A DNA stretch of 64,000 nucleotides from Lineolata rhizophorae (GCA_010093515.1 MU001683.1:934106-998105); one strand, 5' to 3'; positions 23,884 through 36,263 are shown, counted from the stretch's first letter. Made by a program: numbers and translations. The notes: generated by a model from the sequence alone, not told the origin.

Positions 23884-24923
23884 ATGTCCTCGGACGCCTT
23901 CCTCAGAGCCATCTCCATCCCTGCACGTGATCCCCACGGCCGCGGCTTAGTGGACGAGATCCTCCAGGCCCAGCTCGAGGACGTGGCAGCGGCGGGCGGC
24001 GGCGGTGCGCCCGACCGCAAGACCTCCGCCTGCCCTCTGACGGAGATCGGGGACTTTCTCACGCGTGCGTCGGCTATCTTATCGCACCTGGCCGACTCTC
24101 TGGTCAACAGCGACCATGTCAACGCCCACATCGGCGGCGTGCTGCATGAAATTGACAAGACCAACGACTTTTCCGAGCTGGATGTGCTCGAGGAAATTAA
24201 CAGGAAGCACAATTCCTTGAGGTATCGTCCCGCCCCCTCTCCAAACACTTATCTTTCATTCGCCGATCCAACCCGACTAAGCCTCGACCAGGTCAATTTG
24301 CGAGAGTCTGCAAAAGTCCGCCAAGGTAGTCCGCGGCGTCTGGAATGACGTCCCGGCTCCCACGCCCGAATGCGACCCGCATGTGTTTTCCAGGTCAGCT
24401 GAGCAGGTGTCGCCGGAACACACTGTTCGGTGTTCGAGCTCGCCCGAGTCTATGCAGCATCACGAAGATTCCGACGGGTCCTTATCTCAGCCGTCGGCAC
24501 TGGCAGACGAACGGACGTCTTCGTTGCCGCTTAGGTCCATGCAAGAGTGGGAGCCCACGCCCGCCGTGAAGGACATTAACATGGAGGCGTTGAACACGCG
24601 AGGGAAGGGATCCTACATCTGCCCGCACGGCGCCAAATGCAACAAGGGGGGAGTGCGGCCGTCCGGCGAATTGGTTGTTTTTGAACGTAATTCTGAATTT
24701 AGGCAAGTCGTTCGCCTTAATGCATACAATGGTGCCTTCTAGAAACCGGTGTGGCCGCATCGGGCCAATGAGCTAGCTGCTGACCGGCACACTCGTCCGC
24801 AGGGCGCACCTTCAAAAGCATACCAAGGCGTTCAGATGCGAACTGCGAGGCTGTCGGAACAAGAAGGGCTTCGCGAGGATTGACCAACTTAGAAGGCACC
24901 AGCAGATGGTGCGTCATGACTAA
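23884..24923 (+). CDS. C2H2 zinc-finger protein
   Basis: Three exons: 23884-24221, 24292-24702 and 24803-24923, giving 289 residues. The C-terminus carries two zinc fingers. The first is long (CPHGAKC, then about 20 residues, ending in EFRAHLQKH). The second is classic, C-x4-C with the later HQQMVRH histidines. The protein ends straight after the last finger. The N-terminal 110 residues are helical (DAFLRAISIPARDPHGRG, HIGGVLHEIDKTNDFSELDVLEEI) and unlike any domain I recognise; the middle is Ser/Pro/Glu-rich. A role as a DNA-binding regulator is likely but its targets are unknown. The second intron uses a GC donor; without it the frame ends early and the second finger is lost. It is divergent from the preceding regulator. 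Confidence 0.75.
24703..24802 (+). other. GC-AG intron in the C2H2 gene
   Basis: The donor reads AG|GCAAGT and the acceptor CCGCAG. Removing these 100 nt joins EFR to AHLQKH in the same phase and completes the zinc fingers. GC-AG introns are a known minority class and usually have an otherwise strong donor, as here. Confidence 0.75.
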
Positions 24924-27377
24924 TGCTAGAGATTGCGTGATAATGGATAGCTTCGGCGAATACACTTGGCTTATCCTCGGGCTAGCGCACTGTGATAGGT
25001 CACGCTTGAATCTAGGGCTTTAGTTGTGCGCGGTAGGTGGTGACCGGAAAGTCGATAGAGCGTAGAGTGATTCGTAAAGCCCGGCTTCGCCCGTGACTCC
25101 AGTTTCTCTAGCTCGCCGTCTGCTACCTGGGCAGGATCTCACAACCAACCCGGCGAGCGTGATCGATGGCCGTATCCCTGCTGGCTTGGAATTGCCCGAT
25201 AGGCCACTTCCGATAAGCATCTCGACTGCTTTGCCCTGCTGCAGCTCGTAGATCTCATTATGTCATGCATGTGCGCCTTTCCCGGAATTTAGGTCCGCCA
25301 CCTGGGAGAGCCGCAGGTCCGCGCGTGCTTAAATCCAACGTTTTCTCGTTGACATAGCCCTAGAGAACGGCTTCGAGGTCGAATTCTCCGAGCCTCAAGT
25401 ATGTGTGACCCCGAGGAGCATAAAGATAATGTGCTCGCTCCTTCCACAGTGACGCTTCGCTGCTTACCTACATGTAGTGTCATGCGCAGAGAGCCTCACC
25501 CCACGCCAGTGGCACTCAGGCCAACCAGAGATGGCAGTTCAAAAAGCAAATAGTAGTCGGACTGTTGGTTCCGTATTCTGTCCTGCTGATGTTGCACCGA
25601 GTTTGGGAAGCTAAAATGGAGTCCGTTCTTATCATTCGCATGTTACTCAAAAGCCAAGCTGACCTATCTTGTCCTACGTACTAGGTTGCTGAAGGATTGC
25701 CTCACCCCCACGCATCTCGATTTCTATGTTGAAAGTCAAGAGTGGTGGTGCTTTGTTTGCTCCCTTAGATGCACTCAGCGAGGTTTTGTAAGTTGATAAA
25801 ATGAACTTCTTGGCACTCTGGAGTCGTCGTATGCAATTGCAATTCAATTTTTCGGGTCCATTATTAATTGTTTTCACTTGTTTTGTGCTAAGACGTCGTC
25901 TAGGGGTTTTGAGGTGCGAGAGAAGACCTCAACTAAAATATATAAACCATTGTTTTGAAGTTGAAAATTTCCCAATATTTGTTTCCTGAGCGTTGATGGA
26001 GGATACGACGATCAGTGAGAAAATTTGTCTCTCTTCTCTCATTGGCATTCTCGTTGTTTAGTGAGCAGGTGCAAACTTCCGTCCACAGAGGAAGAGTCAC
26101 GAGGCTTTTCGTTCGCCTGAAGCTTAGAATAGGAAACGCTAGTCCTGTCAGGATCAGTCACGATTTGAGAGCTCCTGAGCGTTAATTATCGGTGGGCGCA
26201 TCCCCGGTCATCTCGAGCGAAGTAAACGGTGCAACCTGACGCAATTTTCTAAAAAAAAAAAAAAAAAAGTAACAGAAAATAAAAGATGGCGTACTCGAGA
26301 CCCGCAGATCGACAGACAGTCGAGTCATATCTACATTAGACCTGCAGCATGACTTGTCTCTTCGACGTTCCACTTCAAAGACCCGAGTGTTGGGGAGTGA
26401 GACTTCGATAGCGGCCGCTGTCGCACGTACTCGGCACCGTTCGCAGCGAGAGAAGTCCTCGCGTCGGCGGCGGCCGCAGGGATCGCAATTGGCGTCGAGG
26501 AAAGAGAAATGCGCAGATGGAGGTGGTGGTGAGTGAAACAGAGGAGACGGACGAGAGAGGCTAGGAGGAGTTCGACACGGTGTTATGGGTCCCTTTTTCT
26601 CGCCTTCTGGTGGTTTTGGACTGGGGAAGGAGAAAAGAGATAAGAGCGCCAAGAACGACGGGCGCGCGGCGTGATAGGCTCGGCTGGGGCGAAGCGAGAG
26701 CACGGCCGAGGCTGGAACACGCGCGGAACAACGTCCGGGTCACGCCGGCAGGGGCAGCTTCCCAAGCAGGCAGCCCTGCTTAACGTCTTGGCAATAAGAC
26801 GTCGAACCAAGGGCGACGGGCACACGTCGTGCCCGTGGATGGATGGACCGTCCGTCCGCAGGCGCGCAGCCGCCGCGCCGTCCGGTCCGCCTGGTCAGCT
26901 GCGCCGCGGGTGGAGATGGCTCACTCCACTGCGCGCCTGCCCTGCCCGCCCCGGCGCGTCAAGCGGCGTACGTAACACACGGCCGCTGCCACAACCTGGC
27001 CGATGCCGTAGTCGTCCCGTCTCGTCGTCTCCTCTCGCCCTTGGGACTGCCCTCTCCTCGTGCCTAGGTCGCCGTCCCGCAAGCGGACCATGGGCCCCGC
27101 GACTTTCCGCCCATTGTCCACGCCTCTCTCTGCTCGTCCAGACCAGCCCCGGCTGGCGCTGCCTCTGTAGCCCCCGTCCCGTGTGCAATGGTCGAAACTC
27201 TTGTGCCCCGTCTCGGCACACCGCCATGCCTGTCTATAATAATAGTGAGGCGCCGGGTCTCCGCTCCCAGGCTGCTGGCTCCCGGCCGCCGCCTTCCACT
27301 TCAATCCCTTCGTTCTTCCTCTTTCTAGACGCCCAATTGATCGCCTCGATCGCTCCGAAACCATTAATCCTCTGAGC
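24924..27377. other. Intergenic region with AT-rich core
   Basis: No gene is supported. About 25500-26300 is AT-richer than its surroundings and includes an 18-nt A run near 26251-26268. About 26400-27370 is GC-rich again and pyrimidine-rich close to the next gene. A TATAATAATA stretch at 27235-27244 lies about 135 nt before the oxidase start codon and may be a TATA-like element. A 173-residue open frame on the minus strand (26182-26703) is low-complexity and rejected. Confidence 0.5.
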
Positions 27378-28858
27378 ATGGCACGGTCATTCGTGATCGT
27401 GGGAGCCGGCAACTTCGGCGCTGCCACCGCGCTTGAGCTCGTCACCCAGCACCCCATGGCCGACGTCGCCTTGATTGATACAAGCCCGTTCCCCAACCCG
27501 CAGGCCGCGTCACATGACATCAACAAAATCATCCGTCCCGACTATTCGGACCCTGCCTACACGCGTCTGATGGCCGAAGCCATGCCGCTATGGCGCGCCT
27601 CTCCGCTGTACTCCGCCTTCTATCACGAAACCGGCGTCTTGCGTGCCGACCCTTCCCACTTCAGTGATGCGTGCTTTGACAGTTACGACGTGGTGGGGTC
27701 CAAGACCGCTGCGACATGGTTGTCGGTCGATGAGGTGAGACGTAGATGGAACGGTGTCTTCCGCCACGCCAATCTCGACGGCGTCGACAAGTGCTACTGG
27801 AACCCCAAGTCTGGGTGGGCCGAAGCCGACCGCGCTCTCGAAGCCGTGATTAGAGATGCCGTTAGTCGAGGCGTTCGGTATTACTCGGACGGCGTACAGA
27901 CCCTCTTGATCGGCGCCGATGGGACCTGCCGTGGCGTTCGTCTCAAGAGTGGTGCAGAAATGCTCGCGGACTCTGTTGTCCTGAGTGCTGGTGCTAGGAC
28001 GGCGCTGCTGCTGGCCGAAAGCGCCCCGGACAATAGAGAGATCCAAGCTGGGGATCGAATAGTTGCAACGGGCGCCGTGAGCTTTTATGCGACTCTAGAA
28101 GGCGTCGTGCGCGACAAGTTCAGAGAGGTTCCGGTGTTCAAAAGTTGTCTGAAACAAGCCAAAGGTGAGTCGGCAAATTTTCGCACAAGGGAAATTAATC
28201 GGTAATAATAATGTGCCCGCCTAGGAGAGAGCATTTCCCTCGCTTCGAATGGCATTCTCAAATTCAACTGTGATCTCAGCTTTACCAATATGGGATATCA
28301 TGTTGCATCTGGCCAATTGATGTCCATTCCGCCGGAGGGAATCGGTCAAGGTTTATGGAACCCATCGAACTTTCCGCAAGCGCTGAAAGACCGCTGTAAG
28401 CAAGTGCTGGCCAACTTGTACGGTGAAATGGTTGACGGCGTCGAAATCGAAGCTTATCGAATGTGTTGGTGAGTTCAAAACATGATGCTGCTGATACGGT
28501 TCAAATCGTTGTTCTGATGTTTCCAAGGGATGCGACTACACCGTCACACGACTTCTTGATTGGACCTCACCCGCACTGCAAGAACCTTTACATTCTCACA
28601 GGCGGATCTTTCCACGGGTGGAAGTTTCTGCCAATAATCGGAAAATACACGGTCCAAATGTTGAACGGCACTTTAGAGGAAAGCTTGCAGAAGAAATGGT
28701 CCTGGACTGAGGGATGTCTTCCCTGGGAAGGACACAAGGCAAACCCAACTTACCAATTGGAGGCGGACCTCAAAGACTTCGCCGATTGCCTCGGACAAGA
28801 GATCAATACACGTGCGCCGCATGAGGGACTGACTGGTGCCGAGCGAGCTTTCCTTTAA
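27378..28858 (+). CDS. FAD-dependent amine oxidase (sarcosine / fructosyl amino acid oxidase family)
   Basis: Three exons: 27378-28164, 28225-28468 and 28528-28858, giving 453 residues, the usual size for fungal fructosyl amino acid oxidases (about 440). The family oxidises the C-N bond of secondary amines such as N-methyl, glycated or cyclic amino acids, giving H2O2. The N-terminus has the FAD fold FVIVGAGNFGAATALEL (GxGxxG at 9-14) and the family motif SHDINKIIRPDY. Near the C-terminus EAYRMCWDATTPSHDFLIG places a Cys at about 343, where relatives attach FAD covalently, and GGSFHGWKFLPIIGKYTVQML follows. The last residues are not a classic SKL-type signal, so peroxisomal targeting is not evident. 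The substrate cannot be read from sequence; L-saccharopine or L-pipecolate oxidase activity is also possible. It converges with the methyltransferase gene. Confidence 0.88.
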
Positions 28859-29126
28859 ATTAGCCATTGTGGCTTGCATTCGCATCCGTTGCATCACGAA
28901 GGAATCGAGGGCTGTGGAACTTCATCAGTTCGTTATCAAGGGCATAGTTCCTTTGTTACCATTGCGTCCTGCATCGCATTAATCTAGAATAGACATTATC
29001 GTGTGACACTTGGCTAAGAAGGAAAACAGAATAAAGCAATAGGTTGGTGCCCACCTTTGACCGTCATAGTGAAGCTTTCTTTTAACGGCACCATAGACGC
29101 TATTGCGAGGCCAAAATGCTGTAATG

Positions 29127-30309
29127 TCACGTGTCAAGAGGCTTCAGGTCGGGTTTACTATCGCTACAGCTTGGTTGTTTGATCAAGTACTGGCCTGAAC
29201 GACGACGATAAGCATGCATTCAACCAGTGCTTTCGAAGGTGGAGATCACTCACGCATTTCCGAATCTTGCGCCTTCCACACAGATTTGACAACCAGACCA
29301 GCCGCGATACACATCTTTCGGACGTCCATTTCGCCATACTTATGTGCGTCAAACCAGTCGATTTCTTCACCTTCGTTGAACTTGATACCGGAGTCTCCAA
29401 GGCACAAGTCTCGGGTCGCCGTCAATATGAATCGATGGCAAACTGGATTATCCTCGATTACTGCCCTCACAGCCCAATCAGACGCTTTAAACCATTCACT
29501 CTCCACGAGCCGGTTAGCATGGCGAAAGCCGTTCTCCCAGAAGCGATTAAAGAGCTCATCGTTGCCGTGGTAAGACGTCCAAACCTTGCCATAGTCTTGC
29601 GGTCTTGAATGGCCGTCCATACCAACCAGCATCATGTCTTCTTCGCGCATTTGGGAGGCCCAGGAGCGCAGGCTTTCCACCGCCCTTTCCGTCGGATCAT
29701 TGCAAAGAACGGAGCCGAGTGAGAGAAAGAGGCGAGGGGACGGGACTTTATTGCACAAGGATATTGCGTCGGAGAAGGTACCCCAAAGTCCGATACATCG
29801 AACGTTAGAGTATCTGCTGCATAGAAAAGCCAAATTGTCCGACAGTGACGACTCGGAAATATCCAACGCCAGATACGTGGCCGGGATACCGCGTTCCTCG
29901 ATCACGTCAAGAAGGTGCGCGACTTTGCGAGTGTCTCTGCATCGCGTATGCGCGTTCAGAAATTGGATCCAATACAAGCGACAATCCCGACTTACCCTGC
30001 ACCAATGTCGAACAGCGTGGTCCGGGGCTTGACTAAGGAGCCAACTTCGCTGCCGTTTCTCTCCAAGATGGCAATCTCGTCACGGGTTTGGTAATACTCG
30101 GGAAGGTAGATGATGTCGCTCCAAATCTGAAGTCCGGCGTCGTCATAAAGGAGTTCGTCAGGAAGACATGGCCTGTCGCCCCTCAACCTCGCCCCGGTAA
30201 AGGAAGATTTGAGCTGTCCAAGGGTATAACTGTCGAGACGACTGCCCCCGATGTCAATGATGGATCCGTCGACGATAGCGTCAAAGTCGTCTATGCAATC
30301 GTCCTGCAT
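29127..30309 (-). CDS. SAM-dependent N-methyltransferase, EgtD/EasF type
   Basis: Three exons on the minus strand: 30309-29996, 29936-29254 and 29194-29127, giving 354 residues, the size of free-standing members of this family. It belongs to the histidine-specific methyltransferase domain group, which includes EgtD (histidine trimethylation in ergothioneine synthesis) and EasF/FgaMT (N-methylation of dimethylallyltryptophan). Evidence: PDELLYDDAGLQIWSDIIYLPEYYQTRDE at about 50-78 and the SAM-binding FDIGAGDTRKVAHLLD at about 100-115. Later come ESLRSWASQMREEDMMLVGMDGH and CHRFILTATRDLCLG. Introns are each 59 nt and keep phase. No fused sulfoxide-synthase domain is present, so it is not Egt1 itself. 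The acceptor is probably the amino group of an amino acid, but which one is unknown. Its 3' end lies 268 nt from that of the amine oxidase. Confidence 0.85.
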
Positions 30310-33300
30310 CTGTGGGGCACGTGACCAGTAAACTGAATGGGAAGTAGCAAGAAGAAAGTATGCCAATGCGTCCTTTCAAGGTAGCAACTTAGTACAACGG
30401 GAGCAACACAAAGGACGTAGTTGAAATCGAAGTAAGTATCAAAGTGCGGTCCATTGTATTAATTTATGCTTAGAAGGGTCTCTGCAATAAGTTGTACAAG
30501 CTGATACTTCGTGCATATGTAAAGGCGAGTGATTAGGCGCGGCTAATACGTATACTGTAACGGGGCTAGACCTAAATCGCGGGTATGGCGACACAGGACT
30601 CGCCAACGGTGACGCCGGGTAGAAGAACAAGCAACTAAGGTAGAGCCTCAAAAATACCTAGGCTTAGCATTCGCTCGGCGGTTCATCCACTCGCCTGCAG
30701 CGGTGACACGCATGCCAAGGTCGGGGAGGGCGGGGCGAGCAGGGGTGAGCGAACACTTACCCGCAGACCTTACCTATGGCTGTATGCCACTAAGGCATAA
30801 CATATGTGTTGTGGGGTGATTCGAGGAAAGCGTGAAGGCAAGGCCAAAATGTAAGTACGCAAGGATGCAAGCGTCGTCAGCGAATGCCCGCCCCTGTGTA
30901 GTGCTGGACGTTACATTTTATGACAAAGAGTTGCCAACCACAGACATCTTTGTACTTTGTCAAGTAGTTCCGTGTAACGGGGCACCCTCTACTTTGAATC
31001 GGATATACTGGATACGGGTACCGGCCTCTCGATGACTTGTAGCCATGGTACGCCTCATTCGGTCCAAATGCGTATCGTCGACGACGATGGAGCGTCCCCG
31101 ATTGTTTGGCAGGCGCCGCGTTTCGAAGCTAGCCAGGGCGGCCACAGGAAACCTGCCCAACGCGCGGCGTATCCAGGGGTGGTGACTAAACAGAGGTCGC
31201 CATATGTCGCAACGACCATTGTTGGAGAACCAAAACCGGCAATCCGCCCTCGGCGAAAGTGGCGTGGGCTGTAGGCGCGGGAAGCGCTCGTGGATATTAG
31301 GGCACGCCTCTTATCGGACAGCCATGCCGATGCCGAAGCTCGGGGAGGGAGGGCGGCATGCACGGCATCGGGGAAGCGTCCGCGAGGTGCTGCCCGTATC
31401 CCTAGTCGCATCGCAATCTCCACTTATTGAGCGCCGGAGCAAACGGGGATTTGGAAACATGGAGCCACGGCAACCAGCATACGGCGAGGCAGGAATGAAG
31501 ATGCGGGAAAGGGCGCGGGCTGTCTGGCGCTGGGCGAAATGCAGGAACAACACGTTTGGCTGTATCACGTCGCACGGCCTTGGCCCCAACGGCCGCGACG
31601 ACGGGCCCGCCCGGGTATCCGCGCGGTGGGCCCTTGGGCCCGTGGATGGCGCCCTCGGCCGCTTGGTCGCTCGGACCGTGGGCAGCAAAATCCGGCTGTG
31701 CGACCATGGGGCGGGCCGCAGCCGAGCGTCTAATCCGCCTGCGGGGTGGCTAGCTGTGCGTGGCTGTGCAACGGTCCTAGCCCGGTAAGGAAGCACGCGA
31801 GCGCATGGCGGCATCAAGGCCGTGATCACATGAGTGCTGCGTCAAGTGCGGACCTCAGGTCTCGTCGGCAGCTCCGTCGCACTTTTGAGCTGCGCTCAAC
31901 CACCTGTCCGAAGCTGCTGCGGGTCCTCGATGCCCAGAACAGAAATAGATTCCGGGTGCTATTGAGGAGGCCTGGGTACTAGGTTACATACCGGGCCGTC
32001 TCACCCACAGCAACTGTACAGTCCGGGCGAGCCCCGTGCACCCCTTGCGCCATTGTGGTGCCGGGGCAAGGAGAAGCTCCTACTACGAACAGTAACCCCG
32101 ACAGACAGCCGCACCGAATTCGCCATCCAGCTCTTGGCCCGGCCCGAAAATCTTGATGTCGCACTTCTCTCAAGTTGACGTGGCAAAGCCGGCGAGACAA
32201 CATCTCCCACGAGGAGGTGGCGGCAAGGCCGGAGCTGGGTACACTGGAACGATCCATCATGTAAGAAGACAGTCGGATAGGCATTAGGATACCTAGAGTC
32301 GACTTAGAGCCAAGCCTGAGGTGAATATGTAGTAGATCGAATCGCATCACCCTCCACGGCGATGCGTTGGCAATGCAAGCCCATGCAAGCGGCCCTGGCC
32401 GTCTGGCAAGACGCTGGCCTCAACAACGAGATTGAGAACAGCTGCTATTGGCGCAGGATCGGCCGCGGGTGGGATGGGTGCGTCTGAAAATTTGGTTAGG
32501 AGCTGCTCTCGCGCTGTAACGCATTGTGCAATATGACGGCGTCTCTCGCGGCGGCTACGATGAGAGGGGGAAAAAAGCGTATCGATTGGCCGCTAGCCCT
32601 TCGTTCATCCGGGAGGACGAGTGTCAATGGCGGCAAATGGGGCGCAAATCCGCAGCGGAAACAATGGAAAAACATGATGCTGCTGCGCGGCCGACTGGCA
32701 ATCCGTCAGTGTCGGAGGGGCAGCCGCACCGAACCGGCGCGCATATGCGTGTGTCGACTCGATGGAAGTACGATGCAGGGGACAGCAGCCACGCAGTCTG
32801 CAACGGGAGACGAGAGAAGAGGAGAGAAAAAAGAGAAGAGCCACGGGAAGCAATAACGTGCAGTTGAATGATTCAACCGCTTGAGTAATATGTAACACGT
32901 GGATTGCGGCCCGTCCTGGGCCCAGGGGTACGGCGCTGGGACCGTAGCGGGCCCGACGAGGGCTGATCCGCGCAAATCGTGGTTGTTGGGTGCTCAGGCA
33001 TCGCGGGCGGCGCGATGACCTGCATTTTCGTGCCGTCGTGTCCGGGACGGGAAGGGACGTGGAGGGCGGGCAGCGCCACCATGAACGACGCGGCCGACGA
33101 CGCTCTCGCGCCGCCATTGCCCGTCTTCCCCCTAGGGCCACATTCGGCACTGCGGGCACTCCCGCGTGGCCGGGCCTACAGCAGCAGGCCCGTAGCGTCG
33201 AAGCCGTGCCGCCAATCGCGGGGTGCCGAGTTCAGTTCGTTGAGGGGCCGTCCGACGTGTGGCACGCAAGCGCAAGCGGGAGTCAAAAGCAAACATGAGA

Positions 33301-33964
33301 TGGCGGCGACTTTGAGGGACGAGGGCTGTCGTGGCTGCTGGGTTGCCGCAGCGTTAGGCTCCGGACGATCGGAAAAACGTCGGTGCCGCCGCGCGGACCC
33401 GCGCAGGGCGAGATGGCCGGCCGCGGCGGCAGCCCGGATGGCATTTGCCTGAAGGGCGTTTCGGCCAAAATTAGAACGGGGCCGCCCTTCAGCTGCGCTA
33501 CCCCAGTGTGACATATTAGCCCTCGCCCGGTCTATTCATTTGCGTTTAATATGTGTTTCCGAGTCGAGCGTCGTCAATGGCGCGAGCCCGACCAACCGCG
33601 TCCCATCCCGCTTCCGCATCCTTGCCAGCACTGCAGCGCCGCACAAAAATGTTCCAAGCCAACCTATCACCCCGACGCGAGCGCACTATAACGGCGGCCG
33701 TAACGGCAAGGTCCCTGCCATGGCGCGCAGACACGAAAATGATCCTCCGAGCGGACCACCGCGGCAGTTGCTCTAACCCTGCCGACGTATTCAACCCCTC
33801 AACGCGCTTTGTACTCATGGACAAATCTCCGGGCCGTCCCAGACTCATGATTTTGCCTTTGGATGAAATGATTTCTCGTTCCGCTGTCTGAATCCTACCC
33901 TTGACGATGGCTCCCCAACGATAGTCGCCCAAAGGCTATTATATCGCCCTCATGCGCATTTGCA
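30310..33964. other. 3.7-kb gene-poor region
   Basis: I find no convincing gene. About 31000-33500 is GC-rich, with many overlapping frames in all phases of 60-190 residues that show no domain and strong Arg/Pro/Ala bias. The left end is the promoter of the methyltransferase gene. The right end is AT-richer and probably holds the promoter, and perhaps a signal-peptide exon, of the protease-like gene. Confidence 0.5.
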
Positions 33965-36263
33965 ATGCCTTCTCTACCCAGCCTCATCGGCGTAGGGGGC
34001 ATCCCTAGGAAGTCGGCCGGCCAAAGGAGGGCCGACAACGCCGAGCTAGTACCTTTGGCCGTTGAGCCGACAGGAGACTTGTACGTCAAATCAACCACCG
34101 CGTATACAGTCTTAGTCGCTAATAGGTTGTAAAACTGACCATTCGCTAGCGACGGCTCCGACGGCCCTTGGTCAACCTTTGCGTTTCGCGTCGGAACGCC
34201 GCCTCAAACCGTCAAACTACTCATCGCGACATCTGGCCAGGAGACATGGGTGGTCAACTCTGGGGCATGTGCAAGTGCTGGAAGTGAGGAAGAGACTGCG
34301 TTGTGTGACCGCGATCGAGGGTTCACCTTCAACGTGACAAATTCGGAGTCCTGGAGCGACAACGGCGACTATGTACTCGAGGAAGAGTCCAACCTGGGCT
34401 ATGGTGGCATTGGAAACTATGGATTTGACGTGGTGACGGTAGGCTGGGAGGGAAGCGGGGGCCCGAAGTTGGACGATCAGATCGTGGCCGCCATAATGGC
34501 CGAGGAATGGAGTACAGGTATGGGTTCCGGCGCAAGGCGTTGACGCGATCAGCAACTTTGCTCCGAGGACGAACCGCTGAAGCTGCGTCAGGAATGTTCG
34601 GTGTTAGCCCAAGACCAACGAACTTTACCGACTTTAGGAACCCTCGGCCAAGCTTCCTATCTTCTCTTCGTGAGCGCAATCTCGTCCCTAGCCTCTCCTA
34701 CGGCTACACAGCAGGATCGCGCGGTGGTGAGTATGCCCCGGCACCGAATTACTCGTTGTTTGCTCGTGAATGTCGGATTCTAACTGCGCCGCAGCGCGTG
34801 CTGGTGCTGGCGTGCTTGGTAGCTTGACGCTCGGAGGTTACGATGCTTCACGACGCACTATCAACGACGTTACATTCCAGCTTAGCTCAGTCACATACCG
34901 GGACGTCGTAGTCGGGCTGCGTTCCGTTCGCGCTCCCGGAGCTCTGTCGGCTCTCTCGTCGTCGATTTACGCCTTTCTAGATGCAGGCACGCCACACATT
35001 TGGCTCCCGGAAGATGCGTGCGAAATAATCGCTAGCGCCTATGGACTGACTTACGATGAAGAATCAGACCTGTATCTTTGGAATGAGACGGCGCGAGACG
35101 CCATGGACGTCACCAGTGCAAGCGGAAACCTCGAGTTTGAGCTGGCGCCGGACGTTCAGTCGGGTCCAAGTGTGACCATCACAGTACCGTTCACGAGCTT
35201 GGACATGGTAGCCACGAGTGCGTACCCGGGTCTCGGGACAGCAAATACGTCGCGCTATTTTCCGATGCGACGCGCCGCCAATGCGACCCAGTTCACCCTC
35301 GGGCGCGCATTCTTCCAGGACTCTTTTCTGATCGTCGACTACGAGCGCGGTAACTTCTCTGTCGCGCAAGCGCGATTCGACTCGCAGGCGTCCCCCGACC
35401 TGGTCACTATTAAAGCACTGGGCTCGGATGGCCCCGACACTGCCCAAGTTGACGCCGACGACTCGCGGTCGTCGTCCTCGAGTTTGAGCACACCCGCTAA
35501 GGCTGGCGTCATTGCCGGCGGAGTCCTTCTGCTTCTCGTTCTGCTCATCCTCGCCCTCGGGGCATATCGGCGCCTTACTCGGACACGGCGGCGCCAAGAG
35601 GCCGACAAACTCGAGGAAGAAGAGCGGCGCGAGCAGAAAGCGAAACGAGGCCTCGAGCTGGACGGTTGGACGCGCGCCGAGCTGGAAGGTCAGATAGGCC
35701 CCAGCGAGATGGACGCGCAAAAGGACGGGGCGCGCGGCCACGAGCTGGACCCGCAGGCCGACGGCACGATGAAGTTCGAAATGGACCCTCACGATGATGC
35801 GACGCCAAGGTTCGAGGCGGACGGGGTCGAAAGGGTGGAGTTGGAGGCGGAGCTCAAGGTGTGCGAGCTGGAAGGGGAAGGGCGGCGGTCGTGGCAGGAG
35901 GGCCAGGGGCGGGACGACTGTTCGGGCGCAGAACCGGCAACAGGGGGTGGCGGCGAGGGAGGCGGTGGTGGTGGCGACGGCGTCAGCACCGGGGCCGGCG
36001 ACGGCGGGAGGGGTGGTGATGACGGCTGCGGCGATGGTGGTGGTGGTGGTGGTGGTGGTGGTGGTGACGGTGGGGCGAGCATGCGGACGGCGGGCAGGGA
36101 TGGGCCGGCCGCGGATGCAGGAGCCAGTGCAGGTGCAGGCGCGGACGCCGGCGCGGAAGCGGGTGCGGGTGCTGGCGCGTGTGCAGCAGCGGGCTCGGCT
36201 GCAGCAGCGCGCGGCCAATCAGAGCGCGCGGCGGGGCTCTGGCGCGTGGAACGCCCCGCGTGA
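33965..36263 (+). CDS. Membrane-anchored aspartic-protease-like protein lacking the first catalytic Asp
   Basis: Four exons: 33965-34080, 34150-34517, 34592-34726 and 34795-36263, giving 695 residues. The first half has the pepsin fold: FRVGTPPQTVKLLIA, DDQIVAAIMAEEW, PTNFTDF, SLSYGYTAGS, LGSLTLGGYD, YAFLDAGTPHIWLPEDAC and FTLGRAFFQDSFLIVDYE. At the first active site the expected DTGS reads ATSG (Ala at about 65), while the second site keeps Asp (DAGT, about 269). It is therefore probably not an active protease; similar substitutions occur in fungal relatives. A single transmembrane helix (about 443-466) is followed by an Arg/Lys-rich stop and a cytoplasmic tail with repeated short elements ending in ELD/EMD/EAD, then a Gly- and Ala-rich end. 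The N-terminus lacks an obvious signal peptide, so an upstream exon may be missing. A wall sensor or adaptor role is only a guess. Confidence 0.75.
36036..36065 (+). repeat. (GGT)10 codon repeat encoding polyglycine
   Basis: Ten GGT codons in the cytoplasmic tail of the protease-like protein, within a longer Gly/Asp-rich stretch. The tract is likely to vary in length between isolates. Confidence 0.9.

Noticed and set aside
26182-26703. 173-residue open frame on the minus strand
   Set aside because: Low-complexity Ser/Pro/Phe-rich, includes a homopolymer-coded Phe run, no similarity.
29127-30309. Calling the methyltransferase part of an ergot-alkaloid or ergothioneine cluster
   Set aside because: No prenyltransferase, Eas gene or sulfoxide synthase lies nearby; only the methyltransferase family is supported.
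31204-31829. Overlapping frames of 170-194 residues on both strands
   Set aside because: All phases are open because of GC-rich composition; none has a recognisable motif.
35064-36218. 384-residue open frame on the minus strand
   Set aside because: Antisense to the protease-like gene, whose frame shows clear pepsin-fold motifs.
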